Shown: positions 1 to 7,152, numbered from the stretch's first letter. The stretch: 38,693 bases of DNA from DAOUMU01 sp034409055 (GCA_034409055.1 DAOUMU010000454.1:1-38693); one strand, 5' to 3'. The notes: a model not told the origin generated them from the sequence alone. Program-made: numbers and translations.

Positions 1-44
1 GATCTAAGAAGCTTAAACCAGAAACCCTTTTCTTGTCAACTCAT

Positions 45-82
45 CCCTAACCCCTAATCCCTAATCCCTACTTCCTACTCCC
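45..82. repeat. degenerate CCCTAAT-type tandem repeat
   Basis: About five imperfect 6-8 nt units (CCCTAAC, CCCTAAT, CCCTAAT, CCCTACT, CCTACTC) lie just before the first gene, followed by small GC hairpins (CCCC-GTTA-GGGG at 80-91 and TCCGGG/CCCGGA at 99-116). It is simple-sequence intergenic DNA with no function visible. Confidence 0.6.
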
Positions 83-193
83 CGTTAGGGGCACATTTTC
101 CGGGCGAAGTCCCGGACAATGCGTAGACTATTATGCAAGGTACAAATCAATAATTGTTTGTAGAAAACCGTGTAATTTTAAAAGTGAACCCCT

Positions 194-655
194 ATGAAAT
201 TTAGCGTGATAGATTCCCCGTTTCTTGTGGCCAGCAGCATACCCTTCAATGCCAAAGATATTTATTCTCTGCATCAACAAGGGGTTTGTGCTATCGTCTC
301 TTTAACTACGAGTTCTTTGGTCGGGTTAAGCGACATCACGCAAGACCTCTTTGAAGAATTGGATATGGCTTATCTTCACTCGCCCATTCGAGATCACTAT
401 CCACCCACACGAGAACAAGCCGAAGAAATTCTTGAGTTTATCGAACGGATGAAAAGGGAGGAGCGGAAAACGTTCATTCACTGTCACGCGGGGGTGGGAC
501 GTACAGGCACAATCCTCCACGCTTATTTTCTGAAGCAGGGCTTGAGTTTAGCGGAGGCAGAGGCAACGGTGAAAGAGCATCGGATACAATGTATGCTAAT
601 ATCCGATGAGCAGAAGAAATTCTTGCGTGAGTTTGCAGAGGAATATCCAACGTGA
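194..655 (+). CDS. dual-specificity/tyrosine phosphatase-like protein
   Basis: A 153-residue cytosolic protein with the cysteine-phosphatase signature HCHAGVGRTGT, in which Cys97 is the nucleophile and Arg103 the phosphate-binding arginine of the CX5R loop. The preceding SPIRDHYPP segment supplies Asp67 as the likely general acid, typical of small dual-specificity phosphatases. The length fits a single minimal catalytic domain with no added domains. The ATG is the only sensible start; no strong ribosome-binding site precedes it. A second phosphatase of the same class lies at 1620-2123, with a putative attC recombination site between them, so both may be cassette-borne. The substrate cannot be told: phosphotyrosine, phosphoinositide or RNA 5'-phosphate are all possible in this superfamily. 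Confidence 0.85.
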   Translation: MKFSVIDSPFLVASSIPFNAKDIYSLHQQGVCAIVSLTTSSLVGLSDITQDLFEELDMAYLHSPIRDHYPPTREQAEEILEFIERMKREERKTFIHCHAGVGRTGTILHAYFLKQGLSLAEAEATVKEHRIQCMLISDEQKKFLREFAEEYPT

Positions 656-1047
656 CGTCCAGCCCGCCATTGTGCCCCGCTTATAGCCCAAAGCGGGCTC
701 ACGCGGGATCGCAATCGTGTGCTGAAGAGGAGGGATCGTTTTTGAGAAAAGGGCATCGTGCGTTTTTTTTCTTGAAGTGCTGGGTGCTGACGAAGTTATG
801 GTAGAATTGAACGGGGCCTTGCCGGCAAAAGCGGCACCATGCCCCGTTAAGTTGGAAGTAACCTTATAAATTGTAAAGTGCCTTGCCCAAGCTGGGGCAA
901 TATAAGTTAAGATCAACGTGATTACCGTTGACGTGATGTATCACACGCGAAGCGTCCGCCGTAAAACATAGACCACAATATTCGCACTTGCCAGTCGCCC
1001 CTCAGGGGATGATGCTGTCAGCCGAACCACCTCGGCGGTTGGACTTG
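656..1047. other. intergenic region with hairpins, no gene recognised
   Basis: About 390 nt between the first phosphatase and the next gene. It holds a 7-bp inverted repeat AGCCCGC/GCGGGCT (661-667 and 693-699) and a compact hairpin with two stems, AACGGGGC/GCCCCGTT (810-817, 841-848) and TGCCG/CGGCA (820-824, 832-836). The latter ends in GTTAAGT, which fits the integron R' consensus GTTRRRY, but it is short (about 47 nt) for an attC site. No convincing coding frame is seen. Confidence 0.4.
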
Positions 1048-1389
1048 ATGAAATTGCTTCTTGGCAGTATCATCACACCAACATCAGTCTACAGTTACAA
1101 AGAACAATGGTCAGTTGTTCTTTGCCGCCCATCCCCGTCACAAGTGACGGTTTCGGGTGTGAAGGATGAAGGAACAGTGAAAGGCTCATTTGAAAGGATT
1201 TATCCCAACATTGCTCATTGGATTGACGTGCAAGGCTGGGTAGAAATCGGACAAGATGAATACAGTCGCTCGTTAGTCAGGTGCTTGGACATAGGCGGTA
1301 TGGTTTGGGAAAGTAGCAACGAACACAACACGATAGATGAAGCCTTACAATCTCTAGAAGCAGCACTCGAAGACTTGTTAAAAGAGTAG
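1048..1389 (+). CDS. small hypothetical protein
   Basis: The ATG at 1048 gives 113 residues. The frame is open from a TTG at 988, but the extra N-terminus (rich in Pro and Ala) looks non-coding, so the ATG is preferred. The C-terminal half (HWIDVQGWVEIGQDE, LVRCLDIGGMVWE, then a helical Leu/Glu-rich tail) resembles, from memory, small uncharacterised proteins common in cyanobacteria and Chloroflexota. No catalytic motif, signal peptide or membrane segment is visible. It sits directly upstream of a putative attC site and may be the gene of an integron-type cassette. Function unknown. Confidence 0.55.
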   Translation: MKLLLGSIITPTSVYSYKEQWSVVLCRPSPSQVTVSGVKDEGTVKGSFERIYPNIAHWIDVQGWVEIGQDEYSRSLVRCLDIGGMVWESSNEHNTIDEALQSLEAALEDLLKE

Positions 1390-1436
1390 ACCTGAGAACA
1401 TTTCTGGTAATCGATTTGGCATTTTGTCTTGCAGAA

Positions 1437-1573
1437 GCGCGGCTAACCACGGGTTGGAGGCGACCGGGCTACGCCCGCGAAAATCGGCGGTCAAACGCGC
1501 ACTCGGTTAGCTTTGTGGCGAAGGCACTCCCGCGCACCCGCCCGGCGCCTCAACCCGGTGCCGTTAGAGCGCT
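1437..1573 (+). repeat. putative integron attC (59-base-element) site
   Basis: The two ends are an imperfect inverted repeat. The left arm runs from GCGC through GGCTAAC (1441-1447), then CACGGGTTGGAGGCG. The right arm is CGGCGCCTCAACCCGGTG, then GTTAGAG (1563-1569) and GCGC. The arms pair over about 30 nt with single-base bulges, the asymmetry expected of attC L''/L' and R''/R' boxes. R' differs from GTTRRRY only at the last base. The site lies between the stop of one small gene (1389) and the start of the next (1620), as in a cassette array. No integrase gene is in the window, so this would be an integrase-less cluster or part of a larger array. Confidence 0.6.
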
Positions 1574-1619
1574 CGTCGAGAACCAAGTCTTGGTACAAAC
1601 GCGAGAAAATGATTATTTA

Positions 1620-2123
1620 ATGAAAGCAGAAGTATATTGGCTTCAAACGCCAAGCAAAGGCCGTTTAGGAACGATACCGAAACCACGTGGGGAAGATTGG
1701 CTTGATACAGAAATTCAAGCTTTGCGGCAGGCCGGTGTTGATATTATTGTTTCATTGCTAACCCATATCGAGAATGTAGAACTCGGTTTAACAAGAGAGG
1801 CTGATTACTGCCAAATTTACGGGATAGGGTTTATCCCTTTTCCAATTCAAGATAGAAATGTGCCAGAGTCAAAGTTAGATACCAGTAAGTTGGTGCGTGA
1901 ATTGGTAGCACTACTTAATGAGGGTAAAAATATTGCCATACACTGCCGTGCTGGAATTGGACGTGCATCCCTGATTGCAGCCTCAATTTTGACCACCTAC
2001 AATGTTTCTGCCGAAGAAGCATTTTCAATGATTCAAGAGAGACGAGGTTTGCCTGTCCCTGATACTCAAGAACAGAAGAATTGGGTTTCAAGTTTTGAAA
2101 AGGTGTATTCGTTGTTAAATTGA
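1620..2123 (+). CDS. dual-specificity/tyrosine phosphatase-like protein (second)
   Basis: A 167-residue protein starting at the ATG of MKAEVYWLQTP. The open frame reaches back to 1416, but that part overlaps the putative attC site and has biased, non-protein-like composition, so it is rejected as coding. The CX5R active-site loop is HCRAGIGRAS (Cys109, Arg115), and PFPIQDRNVP supplies a likely general acid Asp78. The usual Thr/Ser after Arg is displaced by one residue (RAS), a small deviation from the first phosphatase (RTG). Its start lies about 50 nt after the R' end of the attC-like site, the position expected of a cassette gene. Substrate unknown. Confidence 0.8.
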   Translation: MKAEVYWLQTPSKGRLGTIPKPRGEDWLDTEIQALRQAGVDIIVSLLTHIENVELGLTREADYCQIYGIGFIPFPIQDRNVPESKLDTSKLVRELVALLNEGKNIAIHCRAGIGRASLIAASILTTYNVSAEEAFSMIQERRGLPVPDTQEQKNWVSSFEKVYSLLN

Positions 2124-2144
2124 AAGGAACTTTCCCCACAAAAT

Positions 2145-2370
2145 GCGCTCTAAGTTAAGGTAAGCCGGGGCCTCACCGCCCCGGCTGCCTCTCCCAAACT
2201 GGACTTGACACTGCGTAGCGTCCCCTCATCCGGCTTTTCAGTTGGTTGGTCTTTGCACCCACAGGGCATTTCATCATAGACCCGTTGCTGCGTGAGCGAT
2301 GTCGTGACAGTGTCCGGGCAAAAGGCTCAAATTGAGGTAACGTGGCGCCGCTCAACTTAGTCTTAGGCGC
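2145..2370. repeat. imperfect inverted-repeat element, possible degenerate attC
   Basis: The outer ends GCGCTCTAAG (2145-2154) and CTTAGGCGC (2362-2370) are near-complementary, as are the inner CTAAGTT and AACTTAG. Inside is a perfect 9-bp hairpin AGCCGGGGC/GCCCCGGCT (2163-2171, 2178-2186). It sits at the 3' end of a possible cassette gene and 30 nt before the next start, as an attC would, but it is long and the AAC/GTT core is AAG/CTT here. It could equally be an unrelated mobile palindrome. No gene is seen in this gap. Confidence 0.35.
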
Positions 2371-2400
2371 ACCTTTAATGAGTTCTCATGGAAACGGTGC

Positions 2401-2907
2401 ATGGAAGAAAAGCAAATCCTTTTCAATGATGTTGCTAGGCGAGCGGTGGCGGAATATGATATGAAGGGTTACCCCCTGATGTTTATCCGGCACAGCGATA
2501 ACGTGACCTTCAAGGTGGAAGGCCCTGGTTTGGGTGCATATCTCCTGCGAATCCATGTGCCAGTCACCAGGGCTATGGGAGCTCACGGGGCTGATTCTAG
2601 TGCGGTAAACTCGGAACTTCTGTGGCTAGAAGCCTTGAGCCAGGATACCGATTTGGTTTTACAGAAGCCAGTCAGAAACCGGGCAGGAGCACTGGTCACT
2701 CAAGTCCCTGCGGAGAATGTGGCCTTACCTGTCAACTGCACACTCATGCACTGGGTGGATGGGCAACCATACCATCGTGATTTGGAATCAGAGCAGACTG
2801 CCTATCGAATCGGGGAAATCTTGGCGAAGCTGCACATTCATGCTAGCTACGAATCCCCAAGCAAGCGACAATTTGCGGTAGTGTACGAATGTGCATATAA
2901 TTCATTT
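2401..2907 (+). pseudogene. truncated aminoglycoside phosphotransferase-like fragment
   Basis: About 160 residues resemble the N-terminal lobe of the APH/choline kinase/homoserine kinase-like fold: the MFIRHSDNVTFKVE segment (nucleotide-binding beta strands), LLRIH, then CTLMHWVDGQPYHRD and GEILAKLHIHA. The catalytic lobe with the HxDxxxxN and DxD motifs is missing. The frame instead runs without a stop into a complete BrnT toxin. The break around 2860-2880 therefore looks like a junction that replaced the kinase C-terminus. The 3' end of the remnant carries the promoter for the toxin gene. It is most likely a dead remnant; translation of the whole 258-residue chimera cannot be excluded. Confidence 0.65.
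2873..2901 (+). promoter_or_regulatory. sigma70-type promoter of brnTA
   Basis: TTGCGG (2873-2878), a 17-nt spacer, and a perfect TATAAT (2896-2901). The brnT ATG begins at 2908, 6 nt after the -10 box, so the predicted transcript would start at or near the A of the ATG and be leaderless. No Shine-Dalgarno sequence precedes the ATG, which agrees with this. Confidence 0.65.
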
Positions 2908-3177
2908 ATGGATTACCAATGGGATGACAACAAAGCCAAAGCTAATCTAAAGAAACACAAAGTAGATTTTGCCGATGCCGTGACGGTCTTTAGCGATGAT
3001 TTGGCAATCACGATTGAAGATGCTGATCCGGATGAAGAACGCTTTGTGACCATTGGGATAGACGCTCTGGGACGGATATTGGTGGTGGTCTACACCTGGC
3101 GGGGAGAAAGTATCCGCCTTATTTCAGCCCGGAAAGCAACAAAAGATGAGCGCCGAGAATATTATGAAGAAGGGTGA
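2908..3177 (+). CDS. brnT: BrnT family type II toxin
   Basis: An 89-residue protein starting at MDYQWDDNKAKANLKKHKVDF. This matches the BrnT pattern WDxxKxxxNxxKHxVxFxxA, followed by DPDEERFVTIG, GRILVVVYTWRG and the C-terminal IRLISARKATKDERREYYE. In the family the toxin is a RelE-fold ribonuclease that inhibits translation; the basic residues of the HKV and ISARKAT segments are the expected RNA-binding and catalytic ones. The brnA gene follows 3 nt after its stop, the standard order of the operon. The same frame is open 507 nt upstream into a kinase fragment, but the strong promoter and typical length favour the internal ATG. The reading is lower in GC than the C1 genes to the right, which fits an accessory module. 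Confidence 0.88.
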   Translation: MDYQWDDNKAKANLKKHKVDFADAVTVFSDDLAITIEDADPDEERFVTIGIDALGRILVVVYTWRGESIRLISARKATKDERREYYEEG

Positions 3178-3180
3178 ACA

Positions 3181-3465
3181 ATGAGTGAAGAGATGAAAAA
3201 GGAATACGATTTCAGCAAAGGGAAACGGGGGGCGATAGAACCGCTACCCCCGGGAAAAACGCGGATAACGATACGATTAGACGATGATGTTATTGAGTGG
3301 TTCCGTCAGCAAGTTCATTTGGCGGGAGGCGGAAATTATCAAACGTTAATCAATTATGCCTTACGTGAGTACATCAAAGGCCAAGAAGAACCGTTGGAAG
3401 AAATCGTACGGCGGGTTGTTCGAGAAGAATTGGAACAAGTAGCAGAATTGCGAATGACTGCATAA
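3181..3465 (+). CDS. brnA: BrnA family antitoxin
   Basis: A 94-residue partner of BrnT. The central segment KTRITIRLDDDVIEWFRQQ, then GGGNYQTLINYALREYI, is the ribbon-helix-helix DNA-binding part typical of BrnA. The N-terminus (about 30 residues, charged) is the likely toxin-binding region. The C-terminal 30 residues form a charged Glu/Arg helix (EEIVRRVVREELEQVAEL), longer than the minimal family length. The gene is 3 nt from brnT and surely cotranscribed. BrnA proteins normally bind the operon promoter and autorepress it; a palindromic operator is not obvious around 2873-2907. Confidence 0.85.
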   Translation: MSEEMKKEYDFSKGKRGAIEPLPPGKTRITIRLDDDVIEWFRQQVHLAGGGNYQTLINYALREYIKGQEEPLEEIVRRVVREELEQVAELRMTA

Positions 3466-3480
3466 AAAGAGAGTGACTTT

Positions 3481-3622
3481 ACCAACTAACCAACCAACCA
3501 ACCAACCAACAACTTCTCTTGAATCACTGAGGTGACCGAAGACATTGAATTTTAACCGACCGACGCCCCACGGCGGGAAGGCGAACGAACGACGAACGAC
3601 AAACGACAAACGACAAACCACC
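3481..3622. repeat. simple-sequence tracts in intergenic DNA
   Basis: Two low-complexity tracts: about five AACC units at 3488-3510, and at 3582-3618 a run of ACGAACG and ACGACAA heptamers followed by CCGACCCCTGACCACCGAC. The 257-nt gap 3466-3722 shows no gene. A weak -10 box TACAAT at 3700-3705 may serve mfnB. Confidence 0.6.
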
Positions 3623-3722
3623 GACCCCTGACCACCGACAAGGGACAACGCTCGATTTCAGTGCTCTCAGTCCATTCAGTGCTTTAGTGATTCAAACTTT
3701 ACAATCCTGGTGGAGGTTCGAA

Positions 3723-4427
3723 ATGCAACTACTCATTAGTGTCACTTCCGCGGAAGAGGTTAGCGCTGCCCTGAAAGGTGGTGCCGATATTATTGATGTT
3801 AAAAACCCGGCCGAAGGTGCGCTCGGAACCGCTCCCGTGGCCGCTTTACGAGATGTTTGTGCCTTACTGCCCCCCGATGGCGTAGGCAGCGCCGCCCTGG
3901 GGGAGTCTAACTCAGCGACAGGCGCTTTGGCCCTGGCTGGCTATGGCGCGGCTACGTTTGGGGTACGCTACGTCAAACTGGGCCTCCTCATGCCAAAACC
4001 TGAAGATGCCATTCCTCTTTTACAAACCGTACAAGCCAGCATACACCTGGCCAACCCCAATTGTGGTTTGATAGCCGTTGGTTATGCCGACGCGGCTAAC
4101 ATTGGGGCTTTATCCTGGCAATTGCTGCCTGAAATTGCCCGGACGGCTCGAATTGAAGGCTGCATGATTGACACGGCCATAAAGAAGGGACAAGGGTTGT
4201 TCGACCATTGCCACGAAACAGCCCTGGCCGGGTGGTTAGCTGAATGTCGTCAGGCCGGGCTGCTGTGTGCGCTGGCCGGCTCGCTCGGCCCGACTGATCT
4301 GCCTGCGCTGCGCCGATTAGGCCCTGATGTGGTCGGTTTTCGAGGCGCTGCCTGTCGTGGCGACCGGGCCAAGGGACGGGTAAACTCTGAGTTGGTGGCT
4401 GCTCTACGCACCGGGTTAAATCTTTAG
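3723..4427 (+). CDS. mfnB: (5-formylfuran-3-yl)methyl phosphate synthase, MfnB-like
   Basis: A 234-residue TIM-barrel protein of the DUF556/MfnB family. In methanogens the family condenses two molecules of glyceraldehyde 3-phosphate into 4-HFC-P, the furan precursor of methanofuran. The start MQLLISVTSAEEVSAAL is the family N-terminus and has a good GGAGG site 6-7 nt upstream, so it is chosen over an upstream in-frame start at 3687. The motif DIIDVKNPAEGALG puts Lys27 where the archaeal Schiff-base lysine lies. The C-terminal ALAGSLGPTDL and DVVGFRGAAC segments are the phosphate-binding end of the barrel. It is convergent with mfnE and mfnF homologues, together forming a methanofuran synthesis block. 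Confidence 0.88.
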   Translation: MQLLISVTSAEEVSAALKGGADIIDVKNPAEGALGTAPVAALRDVCALLPPDGVGSAALGESNSATGALALAGYGAATFGVRYVKLGLLMPKPEDAIPLLQTVQASIHLANPNCGLIAVGYADAANIGALSWQLLPEIARTARIEGCMIDTAIKKGQGLFDHCHETALAGWLAECRQAGLLCALAGSLGPTDLPALRRLGPDVVGFRGAACRGDRAKGRVNSELVAALRTGLNL

Positions 4428-4432
4428 GGTGT

Positions 4433-4458
4433 ATTGTAGGGCAAGTTACCAACTTGCC
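4433..4458 (+). repeat. REP-like hairpin repeat, copy 1
   Basis: A 26-nt element beginning ATTGTAGGGC, with an 8-bp perfect stem GGCAAGTT/AACTTGCC (4440-4447, 4451-4458) and a 3-nt loop, lies in the 50-nt gap between two convergent genes. A related copy lies on the minus strand at 32430-32455. The lack of a T-run argues against a plain intrinsic terminator, although it may insulate the convergent genes. Confidence 0.6.
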
Positions 4459-4477
4459 GCTGGGGCGATCTAAATCT

Positions 4478-5134
4478 TTACACTGCCACCACTTGAGTCC
4501 CTATTGTATGACCACATCGCAACAATTCAGATAATCGCTCCGGTTGACAGCCGTCAAGAATCCAGCAGTTGGTCGCTGATGATAAGACCTGGCCAAAATA
4601 GGAATCAACAATATCGTAGTTGGTTAAGGTTAATTTTGACACTTGCCGCAGCAGATTTGTCGAATTTCCCTGGGAGTCAACCTGATAAACCCCGGCTACC
4701 CTTTTGAGTAATACCAATAACTGAATATGGGCATACTTTGCCAGCCAGGCCGCTATTGAGTCTGACGTGATTTGCCAGTTGTGAGGCAAAGGGTCCACCT
4801 GTAACAACAGGGTTGAAGGAGCCAGGATAGCCAACCGGCCTGTGGCACAGACCGTCGCTGCTGTGGCCAGGTCACGCACCAGAGTGGCATTGGGGGCCAG
4901 GTCCGCCAGCAGATAAGCATATTGATCCATGGCCAAAATGGCCATCCAATGGGCAGCGTTGTCGCTCAAATTAAAGCGGCCGTCAGCAGCGCGTACCTCA
5001 TCTGCAAATGGGCCACCCCCGGGCAACAGCAGTAGCCGGTGCTCAAGGGCCAGGCCGGCCCACCTTGCTGCATTGGCTCGTAATTCAGAGTGGCTAAATA
5101 GGCTACCGCCTACCTTTATTAAAGCATCAAACAC
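4478..5134 (-). CDS. mfnE: amino-acid-kinase family protein, MfnE-like
   Basis: A 218-residue protein of the aspartate/UMP kinase fold. The N-terminal strand and loop FDALIKVGGSLF and the nucleotide loop LLLLPGGGPFADEVR are diagnostic. In methanogens MfnE phosphorylates aminomethylfuran phosphate to the diphosphate that MfnF couples to gamma-glutamyltyramine; bacterial homologues occur in H4MPT/methanofuran C1 clusters. The start is a GTG that overlaps the stop of the upstream mfnF-like gene (GTGTTTGA), which indicates translational coupling. Substrate assignment rests on family and context. Confidence 0.78.
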   Translation of the reverse strand: MFDALIKVGGSLFSHSELRANAARWAGLALEHRLLLLPGGGPFADEVRAADGRFNLSDNAAHWMAILAMDQYAYLLADLAPNATLVRDLATAATVCATGRLAILAPSTLLLQVDPLPHNWQITSDSIAAWLAKYAHIQLLVLLKRVAGVYQVDSQGNSTNLLRQVSKLTLTNYDIVDSYFGQVLSSATNCWILDGCQPERLSELLRCGHTIGTQVVAV

Positions 5135-6182
5135 CGGCTTGCTCGCTGAGAAGGAGGGCCACGGCTGCGGCAGGAGCTACGTTACCGGCCCGGCTGTCCC
5201 ACAACCTCGTGGGTAATACACAATCCAGGTCCAATCTGGCCGCTACGGTCTGGGCCAGAAATGTGCCCACCCCTACCGGTACGAGGGGGCCATGAACGTC
5301 CCCCCTCGAAATGACCTGGGCAATTGCTTCGGTAATCTGGCTGACTTGCTCGGCGGCAATATAGTGAGCGATGGCCTGAACTTCTTGGCGATTCAACATG
5401 TCAGTATCGGCACAAACAACTCGGGCCAGTCGCTCTGCCGCAAACTCCGGGGTAACCGGCCGACCGTCGGCACTGGGGCTACGACATTGTTCAGGAGGCA
5501 GATGCCCCAGGAGTAAATGTACGTCCTGGGCAGTGGCGAATAGCTCGGCGGCAACAGGGCACCAACCGCCCCACAAGGGAACACGCTTGACGATGGCACA
5601 GATGGGTGTGCGTAAGGCGCCTGTGTAAAGCAATTCCCCCCGCACCAGTCGCTCCGGGTCATTGCGTCCCTGGGCGATCACCTGGCCTGCCTTGATCGGA
5701 ATAATATCCGTGGTTGTACTGCCGATATCCACCAGCAGACAAGTGGCAAAGTGACGCGCCACCAGCAAGGCCGTGGCCAGCCAATTGGCGGCGGCCACGA
5801 GCATATGGTCCCGATAAGCGGTCGCCAGATCGTGAAATTGACCATCCAGTCCAAAAATATTCAGCTCGGTTTCAGGGAACGCGACCTGCACCGCCTCGAG
5901 GACAAAGGAAATACCTTCACGTTTGGTGCGGAAAGCATCGGATAGTTCGGCGGTGATGGTAATGGCCGCCCGTTGGGCCGGTCCAAGCTGGGTCGATATG
6001 CCGGTCAATATCGTCACCAACTCATCACGCTGCTGCCAGATGGCAATGGGTTGCTGGACTACCTGCCAACCATCAACCCCAAATCGGGCCGCTTTGATAT
6101 TGACCCCGCCTATATCCCAGCCTACTATATTCTGAAGTGAGGTGCCAGGTAAAGGGCGTAGAGCAGTAAGGTTGCTATGCAT
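5127..6182 (-). CDS. mfnF: hydantoinase/ASKHA-family protein, MfnF-like
   Basis: A 351-residue protein with the ASKHA phosphate-1 motif VGWDIGGVNIKAARF near residues 21-35 and a second motif LLVDIGSTTTDIIPI. It belongs to the H4MPT-linked C1-transfer family of hydantoinase/oxoprolinase-like proteins. In archaea MfnF joins aminomethylfuran diphosphate to gamma-glutamyltyramine. The N-terminus is about 20 residues longer than the usual IVGWDIGG start; there is no clear ribosome-binding site before the ATG, so a shorter start is possible. It overlaps mfnE by 8 nt and is divergent from the HisA-like gene, with an inverted-repeat element between them. Confidence 0.78.
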   Translation of the reverse strand: MHSNLTALRPLPGTSLQNIVGWDIGGVNIKAARFGVDGWQVVQQPIAIWQQRDELVTILTGISTQLGPAQRAAITITAELSDAFRTKREGISFVLEAVQVAFPETELNIFGLDGQFHDLATAYRDHMLVAAANWLATALLVARHFATCLLVDIGSTTTDIIPIKAGQVIAQGRNDPERLVRGELLYTGALRTPICAIVKRVPLWGGWCPVAAELFATAQDVHLLLGHLPPEQCRSPSADGRPVTPEFAAERLARVVCADTDMLNRQEVQAIAHYIAAEQVSQITEAIAQVISRGDVHGPLVPVGVGTFLAQTVAARLDLDCVLPTRLWDSRAGNVAPAAAVALLLSEQAGV

Positions 6183-6241
6183 TTAGTTGCCGTTCAACAG
6201 CCCATCCATTATAATTTTTGGCATTAAGCAACTACCTACTA

Positions 6242-6370
6242 TGTCATTCTGAACGAGCGCAGCGAGTGAAGAATCCCCAAGGTTTTGGTAAATACCCAAA
6301 GGACACAGGGTAGACCTCTTTTGGGCCAAAGTTTCGGAGATTCCTCGTCGCTGCGCTCCTCGGAATGACA
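6242..6370. repeat. MITE-like inverted-repeat element
   Basis: Terminal inverted repeats of about 35 nt bound a 129-nt element. The left end begins TGTCATTCTGAACGAGCGC and the right end, reversed, reads TGTCATTCCGAGGAGCGC; both continue with AGCGA and a GAATC-like segment. The middle shows no gene. Elements with this TGTCATTC...AGCGAAGAATC pattern are, from memory, widespread interspersed repeats in several bacterial phyla. It occupies the divergent gap 6183-6426. Confidence 0.7.
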
Positions 6371-6426
6371 TGAGGGTAGGCAGTTACGGCATTAAGATAA
6401 AAGTGTAAGCATCGTCAGGAGTTACA

Positions 6427-7152
6427 ATGGAAATTATTCCAGTGCTTGACCTTAAAGCGGGTCAAGCGGTACACGCCGTGCGGGGTGAACGTAAACGGTA
6501 CGCCCCCGTACAAAGTCTGTTGGGCTCTGGGGAGGATCCTGTTGCCCTGGCCGCGGCTTATCGCGATCAATTAGGATGCCACACTTGTTACGTGGCTGAC
6601 CTGGATGCTATTGCCGGTCTGCCAGGGCACACAGATATGCTGCGGGCCCTGGCCGCAGAGGCGATCACCCTCTGGGTTGATGCCGGGGTATCAAGCGTCG
6701 CTGAGGCAAAGAAACTGGCCGACCTGGGAGTGACCAGGGTCATCGTTGGCTCTGAGACATTACCCGCAACGGAGCAGTTAATAGAGCTGGTGGCCCAGTT
6801 CCCGCCCGATAAGCTGGTCCTCAGCGTGGACCTGCAGGGCGGTGTGCTGCGCGCTCCCGCCGGTATTGATACCCCTCAGCAATTGGTCGCGCTGGCCACA
6901 GGCGCCGGTATCCAGCACATCATCCTGCTAGACCTGGCTCGGGTAGGAGCGACAGCCGGCCCTCCTTTGGACTTACTGACATCCCTCCGGCCACATTTTC
7001 CAGACCTGGCCTTTTATGCCGGGGGCGGTGTGCGCCATCGCGCCGACCTGGACACGCTGGCCCAGGCCGGCGCAGCCGGCGCCCTGGTGGCTACTGCCTT
7101 TCACCGTGGTACGCTGACCGCTGCGGACTTGCAGACTTACCGACCCCCCTAA
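6427..7152 (+). CDS. HisA-like TIM-barrel protein of C1 clusters
   Basis: A 241-residue (beta/alpha)8 protein beginning MEIIPVLDLKAGQAVHAVRG, the HisA-type first strand with its aspartate, and ending with a phosphate-binding half (FYAGGGVRHRADLD and GAAGALVATAFHRG). It belongs to the HisA-related family (COG1411, from memory) found beside H4MPT/methanofuran genes in archaea and methylotrophs, rather than to histidine synthesis; no his genes are near. It has a good AGGAG site 6 nt before the ATG. Its reaction is unproven. It is convergent with fwdA1; a weak hairpin (CCCCCC/GGGGGG, 7144-7167) overlaps its stop codon. Confidence 0.8.
   Translation: MEIIPVLDLKAGQAVHAVRGERKRYAPVQSLLGSGEDPVALAAAYRDQLGCHTCYVADLDAIAGLPGHTDMLRALAAEAITLWVDAGVSSVAEAKKLADLGVTRVIVGSETLPATEQLIELVAQFPPDKLVLSVDLQGGVLRAPAGIDTPQQLVALATGAGIQHIILLDLARVGATAGPPLDLLTSLRPHFPDLAFYAGGGVRHRADLDTLAQAGAAGALVATAFHRGTLTAADLQTYRPP

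Noticed and set aside
809..849. Short hairpin ending in GTTAAGT as a further attC site
   Set aside because: At about 47 nt it is shorter than known attC sites and its left core (ATTGAAC) does not fit RYYYAAC; kept only as a hairpin.
1416..1619. N-terminal extension of the second phosphatase to 235 residues
   Set aside because: It would translate through the attC-like palindrome, has Arg/Pro-rich non-protein composition, and the family domain begins at the ATG at 1620.
2401..3177. A single functional kinase-toxin fusion enzyme
   Set aside because: The kinase lacks its catalytic lobe, and BrnT has its own start, normal length and a strong promoter just upstream, so a junction artefact of recombination is simpler.
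3481..3622. CRISPR array or gene in the repetitive tract
   Set aside because: The units are 4-7 nt simple repeats with no spacers; any open frames translate to low-complexity peptides.
4440..4458. Intrinsic terminator between mfnB and mfnE
   Set aside because: No T-run follows on either strand, and a related copy exists elsewhere; it is better described as a repeat.
6427..7152. Histidine biosynthesis hisA
   Set aside because: No other his gene is nearby, and the sequence and context match the HisA-like family of C1/methanofuran clusters.
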